A stretch of DNA of 64,000 nt. Origin: Palsa-892 sp963751615 (lineage in GTDB: Bacteria; Pseudomonadota; Alphaproteobacteria; Rhizobiales; Xanthobacteraceae). Numbering within the stretch: the first letter of the stretch is position 1; the number at the start of each line of letters is the position of its first letter. The DNA lies in NCBI GenBank assembly GCA_963751615.1, contig CAVVVG010000005.1:1860001-1924000 (forward strand). Reading direction: 5' to 3'. Positions 35,402-44,268 of the stretch are shown here, piece after piece. A model generated the notes under the pieces. That model did not search any database, had not been told where the DNA came from, and was given only the letters and a program-made list of their open reading frames with translations. Made by a program: the position numbers and the translations under genes.

Positions 35402-35535
35402 CGTGGGACCCAGGTCCCACGTTTCCCGCGCCTAACCCCATCATTTTGTCGTCCCGTGGGACGCCGGCCTCATGACGGTGAGCGCCGACTGTGGACATTG
35501 TTCTATCATGATCGACGCCATCTTATCGGCAATAG
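35402..35535 (+). repeat. Right copy of the direct repeat, overlapping the EamA gene start
   Basis: Matches 34097-34233. Shared blocks include GGTCCCACG, CCCGCGC, GTCCCGT, GGCCTCATGACGG and CATGATCGACGCCATCT. Its 3' part codes for the EamA N-terminus, which suggests the left copy is a duplicated 5' end of that gene plus leader. Confidence 0.75.
35403..35420 (+). promoter_or_regulatory. Perfect palindrome upstream of the EamA gene
   Basis: GTGGGACC, CA, GGTCCCAC: two 8-base arms fully complementary. A degenerate form is in the left repeat copy. It could be an operator for the EamA gene or a hairpin ending the methyltransferase transcript; no T tract follows. Confidence 0.4.
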
Positions 35536-36455
35536 GCGAGGCCTCGCCGCCAAAGCTCACCGAAGCGCTCAAAGCGCGACTGCGGGCGCCGGCGTTCGCG
35601 TTGACTTTGGCTGCCTTGTTTTGGTCGGGAAATTTCATCGTCGGCCGGGCGCTGCGCGGTCATATCGATCCCGTGACACTCAACTTCTCCCGCTGGTTGA
35701 TTGCGCTTGTGCTGCTTATGCCTTTCGTCTGGCGCGACATGGGCGCGAGCCTGCCTGTCCTGCGCCGGCAATGGCGCCTCATTGCCGGTTTGGGAGCGAC
35801 GGGGATCGCCGCGTTCCACACCATAGTTTACGTCGCGCTGCAGACCACTTCGGCAACCAACGCGCTTCTCACCCTATCCTTGACGCCGATCGCAATCCTG
35901 GCGGGCGCCGCCTTCAGCGGCGTCGAACGGCCGGCCGCGCACAAGGTTTTGGGAGCGCTGGTCTCGGTTCTTGGCGCCGTGACGCTGATCACGCATGGCG
36001 ATCTTTCGGCGCTCCGCAACGCCAACTTCAACGCAGGCGACTTGTGGATGCTCGCCGCCGTAGCGATCTGGACTGTTTATTCTCTATTGCTGCGCCGGCG
36101 CACGATCGGCATGCCGCAAGGAGCCGTCTTGGCCGCCAGCATCATGGCAGGTCTCTTGCTGCTCGCGCCGCTGTTGCCTTTTGCATCGCGAACGCCGCTC
36201 GCCGAATTTGCTTCCGTTTCGGTTGCCCTCGGCGTCGGCTACGTGGCGCTATTCGCGTCGGTGATCGCGTTTCTGTTGTGGTCTTACGGCGTTCGAGAAC
36301 TCGGCCCGACGCGCTCCGGCCAATTTATCCATCTCATGCCGGTGTTCGGAGCGGTGCTTGCCGCGGGCCTGCTCGGCGAGGCACCGACGCTATCCCAAAT
36401 TTTCGGCGGCGCGCTCGTGCTCGTGGGGATCTTCGTCGTCGAGCGGCGTGCGTGA
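35472..36455 (+). CDS. EamA-family (DMT superfamily) transporter
   Basis: 327 residues with ten hydrophobic segments in two EamA halves. The first half includes FALTLAALFWSGNFIVGRALRG, and the family marker FSRWLIALVLLMPF follows. The second half starts NAGDLWMLAAVAIWTVYSLLLRRR and ends with GALVLVGIFVVE. Members export amino acids, nucleosides or other metabolites; the substrate is unknown. The ATG at 35472 is used; the ATG at 35508 is nearly as good because the first 12 residues are not conserved family sequence. Followed after 41 bases by a hydrolase gene, probably cotranscribed. Confidence 0.85.
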   Translation: MTVSADCGHCSIMIDAILSAIGEASPPKLTEALKARLRAPAFALTLAALFWSGNFIVGRALRGHIDPVTLNFSRWLIALVLLMPFVWRDMGASLPVLRRQWRLIAGLGATGIAAFHTIVYVALQTTSATNALLTLSLTPIAILAGAAFSGVERPAAHKVLGALVSVLGAVTLITHGDLSALRNANFNAGDLWMLAAVAIWTVYSLLLRRRTIGMPQGAVLAASIMAGLLLLAPLLPFASRTPLAEFASVSVALGVGYVALFASVIAFLLWSYGVRELGPTRSGQFIHLMPVFGAVLAAGLLGEAPTLSQIFGGALVLVGIFVVERRA

Positions 36456-36496
36456 GGCCGGTTCAATTTGCCCGTAAAGAAGAAAGGAATGAAATC

Positions 36497-37363
36497 ATGA
36501 TTGAAGAAACGCGTGGCCGCATCGATTACGACGAATGCGGAAGAGGTCCGACGATCGTGCTGGTGCCGGGCTCGTGCAGCAACGGTGCTGCCTGGCGGTC
36601 CGTGATCAGCGAATGGAACGGCAGCTATCGCTGCGTGACCACGAGCCTGCTTGGCTATGGTGGAACGAGCGAACGCCGCACCGCCGACGATACTTCGATC
36701 ATTCGCGAGGCGGAGATCGTCGAATCCGTTATTCGACGCGCCAGCGGCAAAGTGCACTTGGTCGGCCATTCATTCGGCGGTGGCGTTGCGCTGGTCGTTG
36801 CTGCGCGCAAGCAGGTGCCGCTCGCAAGCTTGACGATCATCGACGCGCCAGCCGTGGAGATGTTGCGTGCGGCGGGAGAAGACGATCACTATCGCACGTT
36901 CCGTAAAATGACCGACGCATACTTTGCCGCGTTCCGCGGCGGCGACAAGCAAGCGATCGCGGCGATGATCGACTTCTTTGGCGGCGAGGGCACTTTTGCC
37001 TCGTGGCCGTCGCGATTGCGCGAATACGCGATGGCGACGACATCCGTCAATATTCTCGATTGGACGAGCGCTTATGGTTATCCGCAGATCTCGGCGACGC
37101 TGGCGGCGATCGAAGTCCCCACGATCGTCCTGCGCGGCGGCGAGTGTCATGCGGCTGTGCAGCGCGCGAATGAGCTTATCAGCGAGGAGATTTCCGGTGC
37201 GTCGCTCGTCACGATCGAAGGGGCGGCACATTTCATGGTCGGCACGCACCCGCAACAACTGGCGCGGGTGATCGGTCAGCATGTGGTGCGGGCAGAAGCG
37301 ATGGCCCGCCAGACGGCCTTTGGCCGTAACTCTGGCTTGGTGACGGTGGAAGCTTCCAGATGA
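36497..37363 (+). CDS. Alpha/beta hydrolase
   Basis: 288 residues from the ATG at 36497 (AGAAAGGA upstream). It starts MIEETRGRIDYDECGRGPTIVLVPGSCSNGAAW. The nucleophile is in VGHSFGGGVAL (Ser about 92), a possible acid lies in VLRGGECH, and the His in EGAAHFMVGTHP. The frame stays open far upstream through the EamA gene, but that portion is out of frame with EamA and is not protein-like. Reaction unknown. It belongs with the preceding transporter gene by spacing. Confidence 0.85.
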   Translation: MIEETRGRIDYDECGRGPTIVLVPGSCSNGAAWRSVISEWNGSYRCVTTSLLGYGGTSERRTADDTSIIREAEIVESVIRRASGKVHLVGHSFGGGVALVVAARKQVPLASLTIIDAPAVEMLRAAGEDDHYRTFRKMTDAYFAAFRGGDKQAIAAMIDFFGGEGTFASWPSRLREYAMATTSVNILDWTSAYGYPQISATLAAIEVPTIVLRGGECHAAVQRANELISEEISGASLVTIEGAAHFMVGTHPQQLARVIGQHVVRAEAMARQTAFGRNSGLVTVEASR

Positions 37364-37495
37364 TTTAGGCGCCCGGTGTTTGTGCCGCCATCGATTCCTG
37401 CCTGCGGCCGAGCCAGAGGCCGTTCAGCAGCCACAACACCGACAGTAGAAGAGCGGCGGCGGCGGCACTAGCCGGTGATGAGCGAAGATTTCTAC

Positions 37496-37590
37496 TGAAA
37501 ATCTCCGGGTCCTTTCGGCGATATTCCCAAATTATCAGAGCTGCGGATCGGAGATTGGTTCGATCGTCGACTGCGCGGTGGGGTTGCCAG
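37496..37590 (+). repeat. Dispersed intergenic repeat, copy 2
   Basis: Carries AAATCTCCGGGTCCTTTCGG, then GATATTCCCAAATT, then TCGGAGATTGGTTCGATCGT and CGACTGCGCGGTGGGGTT; aligned with 19341-19430 with few differences. It sits in the 410-base non-coding gap after the hydrolase gene. Confidence 0.65.
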
Positions 37591-37708
37591 TCCACATGTT
37601 ATCCGACGCTGAACGGAGAGGACATTGTGGAACGAGTTTCATTGCGGCTTTGCCGGCTCACCGACAACACTGAAGGGTGCTCAGCAGCGCGAATGAAATG
37701 CTGCATAA

Positions 37709-37742
37709 TGGCGGTTCGAATACTACCAAGGCAGCCAAGCAG
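37709..37742 (+). repeat. T-arm-like direct repeat, left of the L,D-transpeptidase gene
   Basis: TGGCGGTTCGAATACTACC followed by AAGGCAGCCAAGCAG. The same 34 bases occur at 39681-39714 with two differences. GGTTCGAATC is the usual T-arm core of a tRNA, but the stem does not pair well, so it is a decayed or only similar sequence. Confidence 0.6.
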
Positions 37743-37774
37743 CGCTCACGCGGCCTGCATGCGGCGTGCGCGTT

Positions 37775-39298
37775 TTACCGCCAGCGCTGTTGCCCCTGAT
37801 AGTACGGGTCGTTCCGCAGGCGCAAATCTCGGCGGTCCAGATTGCGCTGGAACATAAAGCCGAAGAAGTCGTCGCCTCGGTTTGCAAAACCGATATCGGC
37901 GGTGGGCTCGCGCGTCACGAAGCCGCCTTGCGGCTGATTGCTCAGCACCGCGACGAACTCGGTGCGATAATTGGTCTCGCGGCTCAGCGGCTCGTCCGAG
38001 ACAATGATCGAAGATCGCGGCAATGCGGTCGGTGCGATGCGATCGAGTACCGACTGCGGAATGGTAATGCGGTCGAGCGCCGCCTTCGCATTGTCGGCGT
38101 TATCAATCGTGACCGCGCTCCAGCGCAAGCCCGCGCCACTGCGTGCCATCGCAGTGAACACATGCGTGCCGATCCGCTGGTCGGGGTCGCGGATCGTCAC
38201 CGGGACTTCGATGGTCGTGTCGAACACCTCGCCGCCCCCGTCCGGCGCCGGTTTATGCGTGTTGCGCCGGACGTAAAGCTTCTGCGTTGTGCGGCTAATG
38301 TAAATCGAGACCGGCTCGAGCGCGAGCTTTGCCTCGTTTGCTGCCTTGGCGGTGTCGGCCTTTCTTTTCTCAGCCGCCTTGGCAGCGTCCTTTGTGGCAG
38401 CAAGTACGTCGAGCTTCGGTTTCGCGTCGACCTTGGCGGTATCGAGTTGCGTCGCTAAGTCCGCGGCTTTAGCGGTGGCCTTCTGTTTGAAATCTTCGGC
38501 CCGCGCCCTGTCCTCGTTCGTCTTAGCGGCGGCGATCATCTTATCGGCGTTGGCGAGCTCGGATTCGGCGCGAGTCTTGAGCCCTTCAAGCTTGCGCAGC
38601 GACGACGTCAGCAACGCCATCTCGCGCGGCGCTTTCGCGGCGGCTTTCTTCGCCTCGTTGGCCATCTTGGCGGCCTCCGCCGCCTCGCGGGCGAGCGCCT
38701 CGGCCTTGGACGGCGCGGCTGCGATCGTCTCTTGGTTCGGCACGAACAGCGCTGGATGAGAGAATTCGACCGGCTCGGCGTCGTTCGGCGAGATGATTAT
38801 CCGCATCCCGATCCGCGTCTTGTCGAACAGCTTTTCGGCAAAGCCAAAAGGCATCCGCACGCAGCCATGCGAGGCCGCGTATCCGGGCAGGGGCCCGCCG
38901 TGCAGCGCGATGCCGTTCCAGGTGATGCGCTGCATGTTCGGCATCGAGGCATCGTCATACATGGTCGAGTGGTGATCCTTTTCCTTCTCTAGGAGGGCAA
39001 AAACGCCGGCTGGCGTTTCGCGTCCCGTGGTGCCGGTCGATACCGGCGCGCGAAAGATCCAGCCGTCGGCGTCGTAGAAAGTGACCTGCTGCGTCTTGAT
39101 CGACACGATCGCCATGATTGGCTCGCCTGCATCGCGCGGAGCGGTCGCCTCGGTAGGGCGCGCGGATTGCTCCTGTTTTGCCGTGGCGTCAGCGGTCAGC
39201 GCCGTCAGCGCGGCTATCGCCGAGAGCGTCACAATAGCGGGAGTTCCCCAACGCCGCATTGGCTTGGTGGATTGCGCCGTCTTAAATCGATTTATCAT
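37775..39298 (-). CDS. L,D-transpeptidase family protein with alanine/lysine-rich coiled coil
   Basis: About 507 residues from the ATG at 39298. A signal or anchor segment (TPAIVTLSAIAALTALTADATA) precedes a YkuD domain with VSIKTQQVTFYDADGW, His in IALHGGPLPGYA and nucleophile Cys in ASHGCVRMPFG. Residues about 195-345 are a long Ala/Lys/Glu-rich helical region (EAAEAAKMANEAKKAAAKAP ... AAEKRKADTAKAANEAK) likely forming a coiled coil. A second domain then begins VSIYISRTTQKLYVRRN, resembling a partial YkuD without an obvious SHGC. It may cross-link peptidoglycan, with the helical part spanning or measuring the periplasm. The gene is enclosed by 34-base direct repeats. Confidence 0.85.
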   Translation of the reverse strand: MINRFKTAQSTKPMRRWGTPAIVTLSAIAALTALTADATAKQEQSARPTEATAPRDAGEPIMAIVSIKTQQVTFYDADGWIFRAPVSTGTTGRETPAGVFALLEKEKDHHSTMYDDASMPNMQRITWNGIALHGGPLPGYAASHGCVRMPFGFAEKLFDKTRIGMRIIISPNDAEPVEFSHPALFVPNQETIAAAPSKAEALAREAAEAAKMANEAKKAAAKAPREMALLTSSLRKLEGLKTRAESELANADKMIAAAKTNEDRARAEDFKQKATAKAADLATQLDTAKVDAKPKLDVLAATKDAAKAAEKRKADTAKAANEAKLALEPVSIYISRTTQKLYVRRNTHKPAPDGGGEVFDTTIEVPVTIRDPDQRIGTHVFTAMARSGAGLRWSAVTIDNADNAKAALDRITIPQSVLDRIAPTALPRSSIIVSDEPLSRETNYRTEFVAVLSNQPQGGFVTREPTADIGFANRGDDFFGFMFQRNLDRRDLRLRNDPYYQGQQRWR

Positions 39299-39496
39299 GC
39301 CATGCCCTAATTGCGTGTCCGCGCTAGCTAGTCGTCGCGTCAAATCGCTTCATCTCTCAGGGACGTGATACTTTGTTACATCCGCTCAAGCTACAGCAGA
39401 GCGACCGAGTTCGTATAGTGAGCGACTATGGAATGTTATCGTGGCAGTGCAGAGAGCTCCCAAATGGTCGCATTTCTTGACCGGCACGGTATGAAT

Positions 39497-39550
39497 CCGG
39501 AAATGTTCCCAAATTCACGAATTGGAGGGCAGAGACTGGGTTCGATCGGC
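39497..39550 (+). repeat. Dispersed intergenic repeat, partial copy
   Basis: CCGGAAATGTTCCCAAATT followed by GGCAGAGACTGGGTTCGATCG; shortened relative to the other copies. The rest of 39299-40001 holds this, the T-arm-like repeat and another copy, and no gene that I can support. Confidence 0.5.
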
Positions 39551-39680
39551 AATAACAATTGAAGGAAGGTGTCCTTCCAACTTTCGGCAACTCCCTCGCG
39601 AAAAGTCTCTGGTGCCGCAATGGCTTAAAATCAGCGTAAATTCTCGGGGAGTTTCAAAGGTCTTTTTCGAAAAGGGAATT

Positions 39681-39714
39681 TGGCGGTTCGAATCCTACCA
39701 AGGCGGCCAAGCAG
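39681..39714 (+). repeat. T-arm-like direct repeat, right of the L,D-transpeptidase gene
   Basis: TGGCGGTTCGAATCCTACC followed by AAGGCGGCCAAGCAG; pairs with 37709-37742. Both copies lie about 210 bases after a GTTCGATC-type repeat, so the duplicated unit may be longer than 34 bases. Confidence 0.6.
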
Positions 39715-39840
39715 TCTTGTGATGGAGACGATCGGCTAGTCTCCGGAAAAACTGTAACCTTTCGGGAGCATTCCGGCGGTTCTTCGGCTAGTGAATTGTC
39801 TCTGCGCTCCGATTAGTTATTCGGCTCGCCTAGAACCCGC

Positions 39841-39912
39841 CCGGAGTCTCCGAGCTCTTGCGACGATGTTCCCGTTTCTGAGAGATAAGAACCAGAAACC
39901 GGTTCGATCATC
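39841..39912 (+). repeat. Dispersed intergenic repeat, diverged copy
   Basis: CCGGAGTCTCCGAGCTCTTG, CGACGATGTTCCCGTTT, then AGAAACCGGTTCGATCATCC. Block order as in 19341-19430 but more diverged. Confidence 0.45.
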
Positions 39913-40001
39913 CCACTTTACGTCCGAGAGCAGCGCGAGAGAACAGAACGAAACCGTACCTCGCCAGTGGTTTTGACTTAGGCTGCGAGCAGTCGTAACT
40001 T

Positions 40002-40265
40002 ATGTTTTCATCGTGCCATGAACGAAATTTAGGTCACTCAGCGGGTGAATCTGAGGTGCAAGACTTTCGACGAAACCACGTGGTGAGATTCACGGCCGTA
40101 TCTCGCTTTGGGATCAAGCCCGAGCGGCAAACGGGTACAGTGGTTGAGACGTATCGTCTTCCAGGGCAAGGCGGTCAGACGGTCGATGTTCGATTCAAGG
40201 ATGGACACGTTGAGAAGGGAATCCGCGCTCGTGAGTTGGAACACGTAAGTCTAAGCCGCAGGTAG
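40002..40265 (+). CDS. Small hypothetical protein
   Basis: Up to 87 residues. The protein-like part is the second half: VRFTAVSRFGIKPERQTGTVVETYRLPGQGGQTVDVRFKDGHVEKGIRARELEHV. It looks like a small beta-barrel (alternating hydrophobic residues, Gly turns), as in SH3- or KOW-like domains. The start is unclear: ATG at 40002, or GTG at 40080 or 40083 immediately before the conserved-looking part. The first 25 residues look random. It precedes clpP by about 240 bases. No family recognised. Confidence 0.45.
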   Translation: MFSSCHERNLGHSAGESEVQDFRRNHVVRFTAVSRFGIKPERQTGTVVETYRLPGQGGQTVDVRFKDGHVEKGIRARELEHVSLSRR

Positions 40266-40501
40266 TTGATGGTTTATCGGGCGATCTTCGGCTTCTATAT
40301 ACTCAGACTCCATTGAAACTGAACTGCACAATGCGTCGAGTAGCATCTCTGCCTCTTATTAACTTACACAATGGCCAGTCTGAAATTGCAAATCTTATCG
40401 CCCTTTTTGATTACTTGCCTCAATCGTCCTAATGCGATCGCTGCAGGTTACCTAGCAAGAAATTTGCGTTGTTGGCGATCGACCGGTCCAAAGGAGGCGA
40501 C

Positions 40502-41140
40502 GTGAGAGATCCACGCGATACCTACCAGAACCAGCTCGTCCCAATGGTAGTCGAGCAGACCAATCGCGGCGAGCGCGCCTACGACATCTATTCGCGGCTT
40601 TTGAAGGAGCGCATCATCTTCATTACCGGCCCGATCGAAGACGACATGGCCACGCTGGTTGTCGCGCAGCTACTGTTCCTGGAAGCTGAGAATCCGAAGA
40701 AGGAAATCTCGATGTATATCAACTCCCCGGGCGGAATGGTGACCTCGGGACTCGCGATCTACGACACCATGCAGTTCGTGCGTCCGCCGGTTTCGACGCT
40801 GTGCGTCGGGCAGGCGGCCTCAATGGGATCGTTGCTGCTCGCTGCCGGGCAAAACGGCCTGCGTTTCGCGCTGCCAAATGCGCGGATCTTGGTGCATCAG
40901 CCCAGGGGCGGCTTCGAGGGCCAGGCGACCGACATCATGCTTCACGCGCAGGAGATTCTGAATCTCAAGAAACGACTCAATGAGATCTACATGAAGCATA
41001 CCGGCCAGCCGCTTAAGAAGATCGAAGACGCGCTGGAGCGCGATTATTTTCTGACGTCAGAGATGGCAAAGGATTTCGGCTTAGTCGACAAGGTAATTCA
41101 TAAACGGCTGGAGATGGCACCGGTTGCGGCTGTGTCTTGA
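40502..41140 (+). CDS. clpP: ATP-dependent Clp protease proteolytic subunit, stand-alone copy
   Basis: 212 residues from a GTG at 40502. AAAGGAGG lies 4-5 bases upstream and the product begins MRDPRDTYQNQLVPMVVEQTNRGERAYDI, the standard ClpP start; the earlier TTG at 40469 is therefore rejected. The catalytic triad is Ser107 in GQAASMGSLL, His132 in ILVHQPRGG and Asp181 in ERDYFLTS. It forms a barrel of two heptamers that degrades proteins fed by ClpX or ClpA. It lacks the usual neighbours tig and clpX, and HQPRGG replaces the more common HQPSGG, so it is probably a second paralogue. Confidence 0.93.
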   Translation: MRDPRDTYQNQLVPMVVEQTNRGERAYDIYSRLLKERIIFITGPIEDDMATLVVAQLLFLEAENPKKEISMYINSPGGMVTSGLAIYDTMQFVRPPVSTLCVGQAASMGSLLLAAGQNGLRFALPNARILVHQPRGGFEGQATDIMLHAQEILNLKKRLNEIYMKHTGQPLKKIEDALERDYFLTSEMAKDFGLVDKVIHKRLEMAPVAAVS

Positions 41141-41189
41141 ACGGACGTGCATCGATGATTGTCCCTACTAAAAATAAAATCGGTGCCGG

Positions 41190-41290
41190 TCTCTCGCCCG
41201 GTTCAGCGGATCGGAAGCATTAGATCGCACGCGATCCTTGGCGGACTTCATCGCCATTACGTACGAGTTTAAGTTTTCGGTACATACAGG
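41190..41290 (+). mobile_element. Remnant of the right end of an IS of the 26229 type
   Basis: Encodes AILGGLHRHYVRV and a stop, matching the transposase ending VLGGLHHRYCRI. It then carries GTTTTCGGTACATAC at 41273-41287, the reverse complement of the IS end. The rest of the element is gone. Confidence 0.7.
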
Positions 41291-41340
41291 TAGAAGTTTG
41301 TTGCAGAAATATCAATAATTCAAGGTATCGAGCGACTGGC

Positions 41341-44268
41341 TCATGTGGGACGTGTCAGCTCCTCTAGTAGGTAGACAAACGATTCATAGTCCTTACCGGT
41401 TGCGAGGTTCAGGCCGATCTCACAGGTGCGGTTGCTGCCAAGATAGGCATCGAACTTGCGTGCGCGGACCTCCTCGGCCTCCTCGGCCGTCGCCGCCCGA
41501 GTCAGTTCAGTATGGAGAAAGCCACGGTCGCCGGCAAAGCCGCAACATCCGGCAGCGGCCGGCGTCACTACCTCTTCGGCCATCGCAACTGTGAGTGCAT
41601 GCAGCTTGTTCGCAAGCTTGAGGTGATTGATCGAACAGCTCGGATGCACAACGGCCGACGCGGCCTTGTGCCGGATTTTGATTTTCGGCAGTAGCCGATC
41701 ATGTGCCCAAGCGACCGAGTCAAAAATCTTCAGTTTTGCGTAGCGCTCACGGTTCTCCGGCGTGAGATACTCAACAATTTCGCTGGTCAATCCCAACGAG
41801 CAGGAGGTCGCGTCGCAGACGATCGGCAGCTTGCCGCTGTCGCTCCAGCGCCACAGACTTTCCACGGTGCGATTCGCCATTATCGCGTTGCCTTCGACAT
41901 AGCCTTTTGAGTGCCAGATCGTTGCGCAACAATGGCCACCGACATCCTCGGGAATCCACAGCAGCATCCCCGCACGCGCCGAGACGGCGATCATTGCCTC
42001 TTGCAGCGACAGCTTGCGCTCCCGCCCTGGCTGCCGGCCGAAGATGCGGTTGACGCATGATGTGAAATAAACTCCGGCGGCGCCTTCGCGCGGCGTTGTG
42101 GGCAGCTTCGCCTTAGCGGCGGTTGGCATGTTCGGCAGCCAGCCGGGAATGAGATCCTTGCTCACGACCGCGCGGGCCATAGTCGTCACTGCCGTCACCG
42201 TGCGGTCGCCGAATACTTTTGCTATTGCATCGGCCGCGCCGACGGCGATCCGCGCGACGCGCTCAACTGCGCCGAAATGGCTCGCAAACGCTGCGGCGAC
42301 ACGCTCGGCGCGGGGTCCGTGTTCGAGATGGCGGAAATGTTTCATTAGCGCCCCAGTATTGATTTCCACTGGGCAGGCGATTGCACAGGACCCATCGCCG
42401 GCGCAGGTCTGGATGGCATCATAGTCATAGTCCGCGAGAATCCTCGCGGACACCCTCGAGGCGTCGGTCTGTCGCGCCATCTCCCGGCGCAGGGCAATCC
42501 GCTGGCGAGGGGTGGTGGTCAGGTTACGGCTCGGACAGACGGGTTCGCAAAAGCCGCACTGGATACAGCGATCGACGGTCGCCTCGATCGTGGGTGCGGT
42601 CTGCAGGTTCTTGAGGTGGCTTTGCGGATCCTGCGTTAGCATGACCCCCGGTGAAAGAATGTTGGCGGGGTCGGCGAGCCGCTTTAGCCTCCACATGAGC
42701 GCAGCAAGTTTTGTCCCCCATTCCCGTTCCACGTAAGGTGCAATGTTGCGCCCGGTGCCATGCTCGGCCTTGAGCGAACCGTCGTACTTACCGACCACCA
42801 ATTCGACGACATCGTCAAGGAACGCGCCGTAATGAGCGACCTCCTTCGGATCGTTGAGGAAAGGTGTGATGAGGAAGTGCAAATTGCCGGCCGAGGCGTG
42901 TCCGAAGACGATTCCAGTGTAGCCGTGCTTGGCGAACAACGCCTGCAGATCGAGCGCGCCGTCAGCGAGCCGTTCCTGCGGAAAACATACATCCTCCAGA
43001 ATAAACGAAGAGCCTGAAGGTCGGGCGCCGCCGACCGAGGCGAGCAGGCCGCTGCGCACGTTCCAGAATTGCGCCGCAAGGGTTGGGTCGCGTGTAAACT
43101 CTGCGGGCTCGAGCAGGGGCAACCCTGCCAAGGTCGTATTGGCAATCCGCTGCGCCTCGGCACGGGCGGTCTCGGTTGGCGCGCGGAACTCGATAAGCAG
43201 CCCGGTCGCTTTTTCCGGCAAAGTTTTCCAGCGGTCGGGCACCCCAGGCTTGCCCTCGACCGCACGTAGCGAGGCACGGTCGACCAGTTCCACTGCGGCC
43301 GCGCCATGATCGACGAACGGCTTCACCGCCGCGCACGCCGCGTACATGTCGGGAAAGATCATGAACGAGGTGAGCCGGTACTGATCGTCGGGAATCGTTT
43401 CGAAAACCGCCTCAGCAATAAATGCAAGTGTGCCTTCCGAGCCAACGATTAGGCGACGGAATATCTCGAGGGGCGTCGCGCCGTCGAGAAACGCCTCCAT
43501 GTGGTAGCCAGTCGTGTTCTTAATGCTGAACTTCTTGCGGAGACGTGCGACAAGTTCCGGATCCGATTCGATTTCGCGCTTGATCTCCATCAGGCCACCG
43601 GCGAGCGCAGGCTCCGCGGCCGCGAATTGCTGCTCGGCGTCTGCTCGAGCGCTATCGATGAACGTGCCCGAGGGCAGCATGAAAGTTAGCGACGACAGCG
43701 TCTTGTATGAGTTCTGCGTCGTGCCGCAACACATACCGCTCGAATTGTTGGCGATGACGCCTCCGATCGTGCAAGCGGATGCGCTTGCCGGATCGGGGCC
43801 GAGCCGATAGCCGTGCCCGAGAAGCGCGAGGTTCGCGCGTGACAAGATCGTCCCGGGGCGCGCGCGCAAGCGCCGCCCTCCTACTTCTACGCTGAGGCCG
43901 GCCCAATGCCGCCGCACGTCGACCAAAATTCCATCGCCCTGCGCTTGGCCCGAGAGGCTCGTACCTGCGGCGCGGAACGTTACGCTCTCATGCCGTTGCC
44001 GCGCGTATTCGAGCAATTTGCGCACGTCATCCACAGTGCGCGCGATCACAACCACTTTGGGGAAAAGACGATAAGGACTGGCATCAGTGGCGAAGCGAAT
44101 AAGGTCGATGGGCCGGCTGAGCACGCGGTCTGGGCCAAGCAGCGCTACGAGATCATTGCGCAACCCGCGTGGTGTCCCCTCTGCCAAAGCATCTGGCGCG
44201 CGATCGCGCTGCAACGAGCGGGCCGACAACCTGATGGACCGGACATTGGGTGAGAGGATTTGCAACAT
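41341..44268 (-). CDS. FAD-binding and Fe-S dehydrogenase (GlcD-GlcF-like fusion; D-lactate or 2-hydroxyacid type)
   Basis: About 975 residues. The N-terminal FAD_binding_4 domain shows TFRAAGTSLSGQAQGDGILVD, GHGYRLGPDPASASACTIGGVIANNSSG and GSEGTLAFIAEAVFETIP. An FAD-oxidase C domain follows (GHASAGNLHFLITP). Then come two ferredoxin motifs, CIQCGFCEPVCP near residue 566 and CAGDGSCAIACP near 624. Last come the CCG-type segments CCATIWHSKGY near 780 and CCGFAGDRGF near 910. This order is that of the large membrane-associated D-2-hydroxyacid dehydrogenases (YdiJ or Dld-II type) that pass electrons to quinone. The ATG at 44268 is chosen; 44322 is possible. Substrate unproven. Confidence 0.9.
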   Translation of the reverse strand: MLQILSPNVRSIRLSARSLQRDRAPDALAEGTPRGLRNDLVALLGPDRVLSRPIDLIRFATDASPYRLFPKVVVIARTVDDVRKLLEYARQRHESVTFRAAGTSLSGQAQGDGILVDVRRHWAGLSVEVGGRRLRARPGTILSRANLALLGHGYRLGPDPASASACTIGGVIANNSSGMCCGTTQNSYKTLSSLTFMLPSGTFIDSARADAEQQFAAAEPALAGGLMEIKREIESDPELVARLRKKFSIKNTTGYHMEAFLDGATPLEIFRRLIVGSEGTLAFIAEAVFETIPDDQYRLTSFMIFPDMYAACAAVKPFVDHGAAAVELVDRASLRAVEGKPGVPDRWKTLPEKATGLLIEFRAPTETARAEAQRIANTTLAGLPLLEPAEFTRDPTLAAQFWNVRSGLLASVGGARPSGSSFILEDVCFPQERLADGALDLQALFAKHGYTGIVFGHASAGNLHFLITPFLNDPKEVAHYGAFLDDVVELVVGKYDGSLKAEHGTGRNIAPYVEREWGTKLAALMWRLKRLADPANILSPGVMLTQDPQSHLKNLQTAPTIEATVDRCIQCGFCEPVCPSRNLTTTPRQRIALRREMARQTDASRVSARILADYDYDAIQTCAGDGSCAIACPVEINTGALMKHFRHLEHGPRAERVAAAFASHFGAVERVARIAVGAADAIAKVFGDRTVTAVTTMARAVVSKDLIPGWLPNMPTAAKAKLPTTPREGAAGVYFTSCVNRIFGRQPGRERKLSLQEAMIAVSARAGMLLWIPEDVGGHCCATIWHSKGYVEGNAIMANRTVESLWRWSDSGKLPIVCDATSCSLGLTSEIVEYLTPENRERYAKLKIFDSVAWAHDRLLPKIKIRHKAASAVVHPSCSINHLKLANKLHALTVAMAEEVVTPAAAGCCGFAGDRGFLHTELTRAATAEEAEEVRARKFDAYLGSNRTCEIGLNLATGKDYESFVYLLEELTRPT

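Noticed and set aside
35354..36496. Very long open frame joined to the alpha/beta hydrolase (669 residues in total)
   Set aside because: The first 380 codons run through the EamA gene in another frame and give Arg/Pro/His-rich, non-protein-like sequence. The hydrolase has its own start and ribosome site at 36497.
37365..37595. 76-residue minus-strand frame after the hydrolase gene
   Set aside because: Mostly the translation of dispersed repeat copy 2; a short hydrophobic stretch at the end is not enough to support a gene.
38346..38759. 137-residue Ala/Ser-rich plus-strand frame
   Set aside because: Antisense of the Ala/Lys-rich coiled coil of the L,D-transpeptidase; composition is a reflection of GCC/GCG codons.
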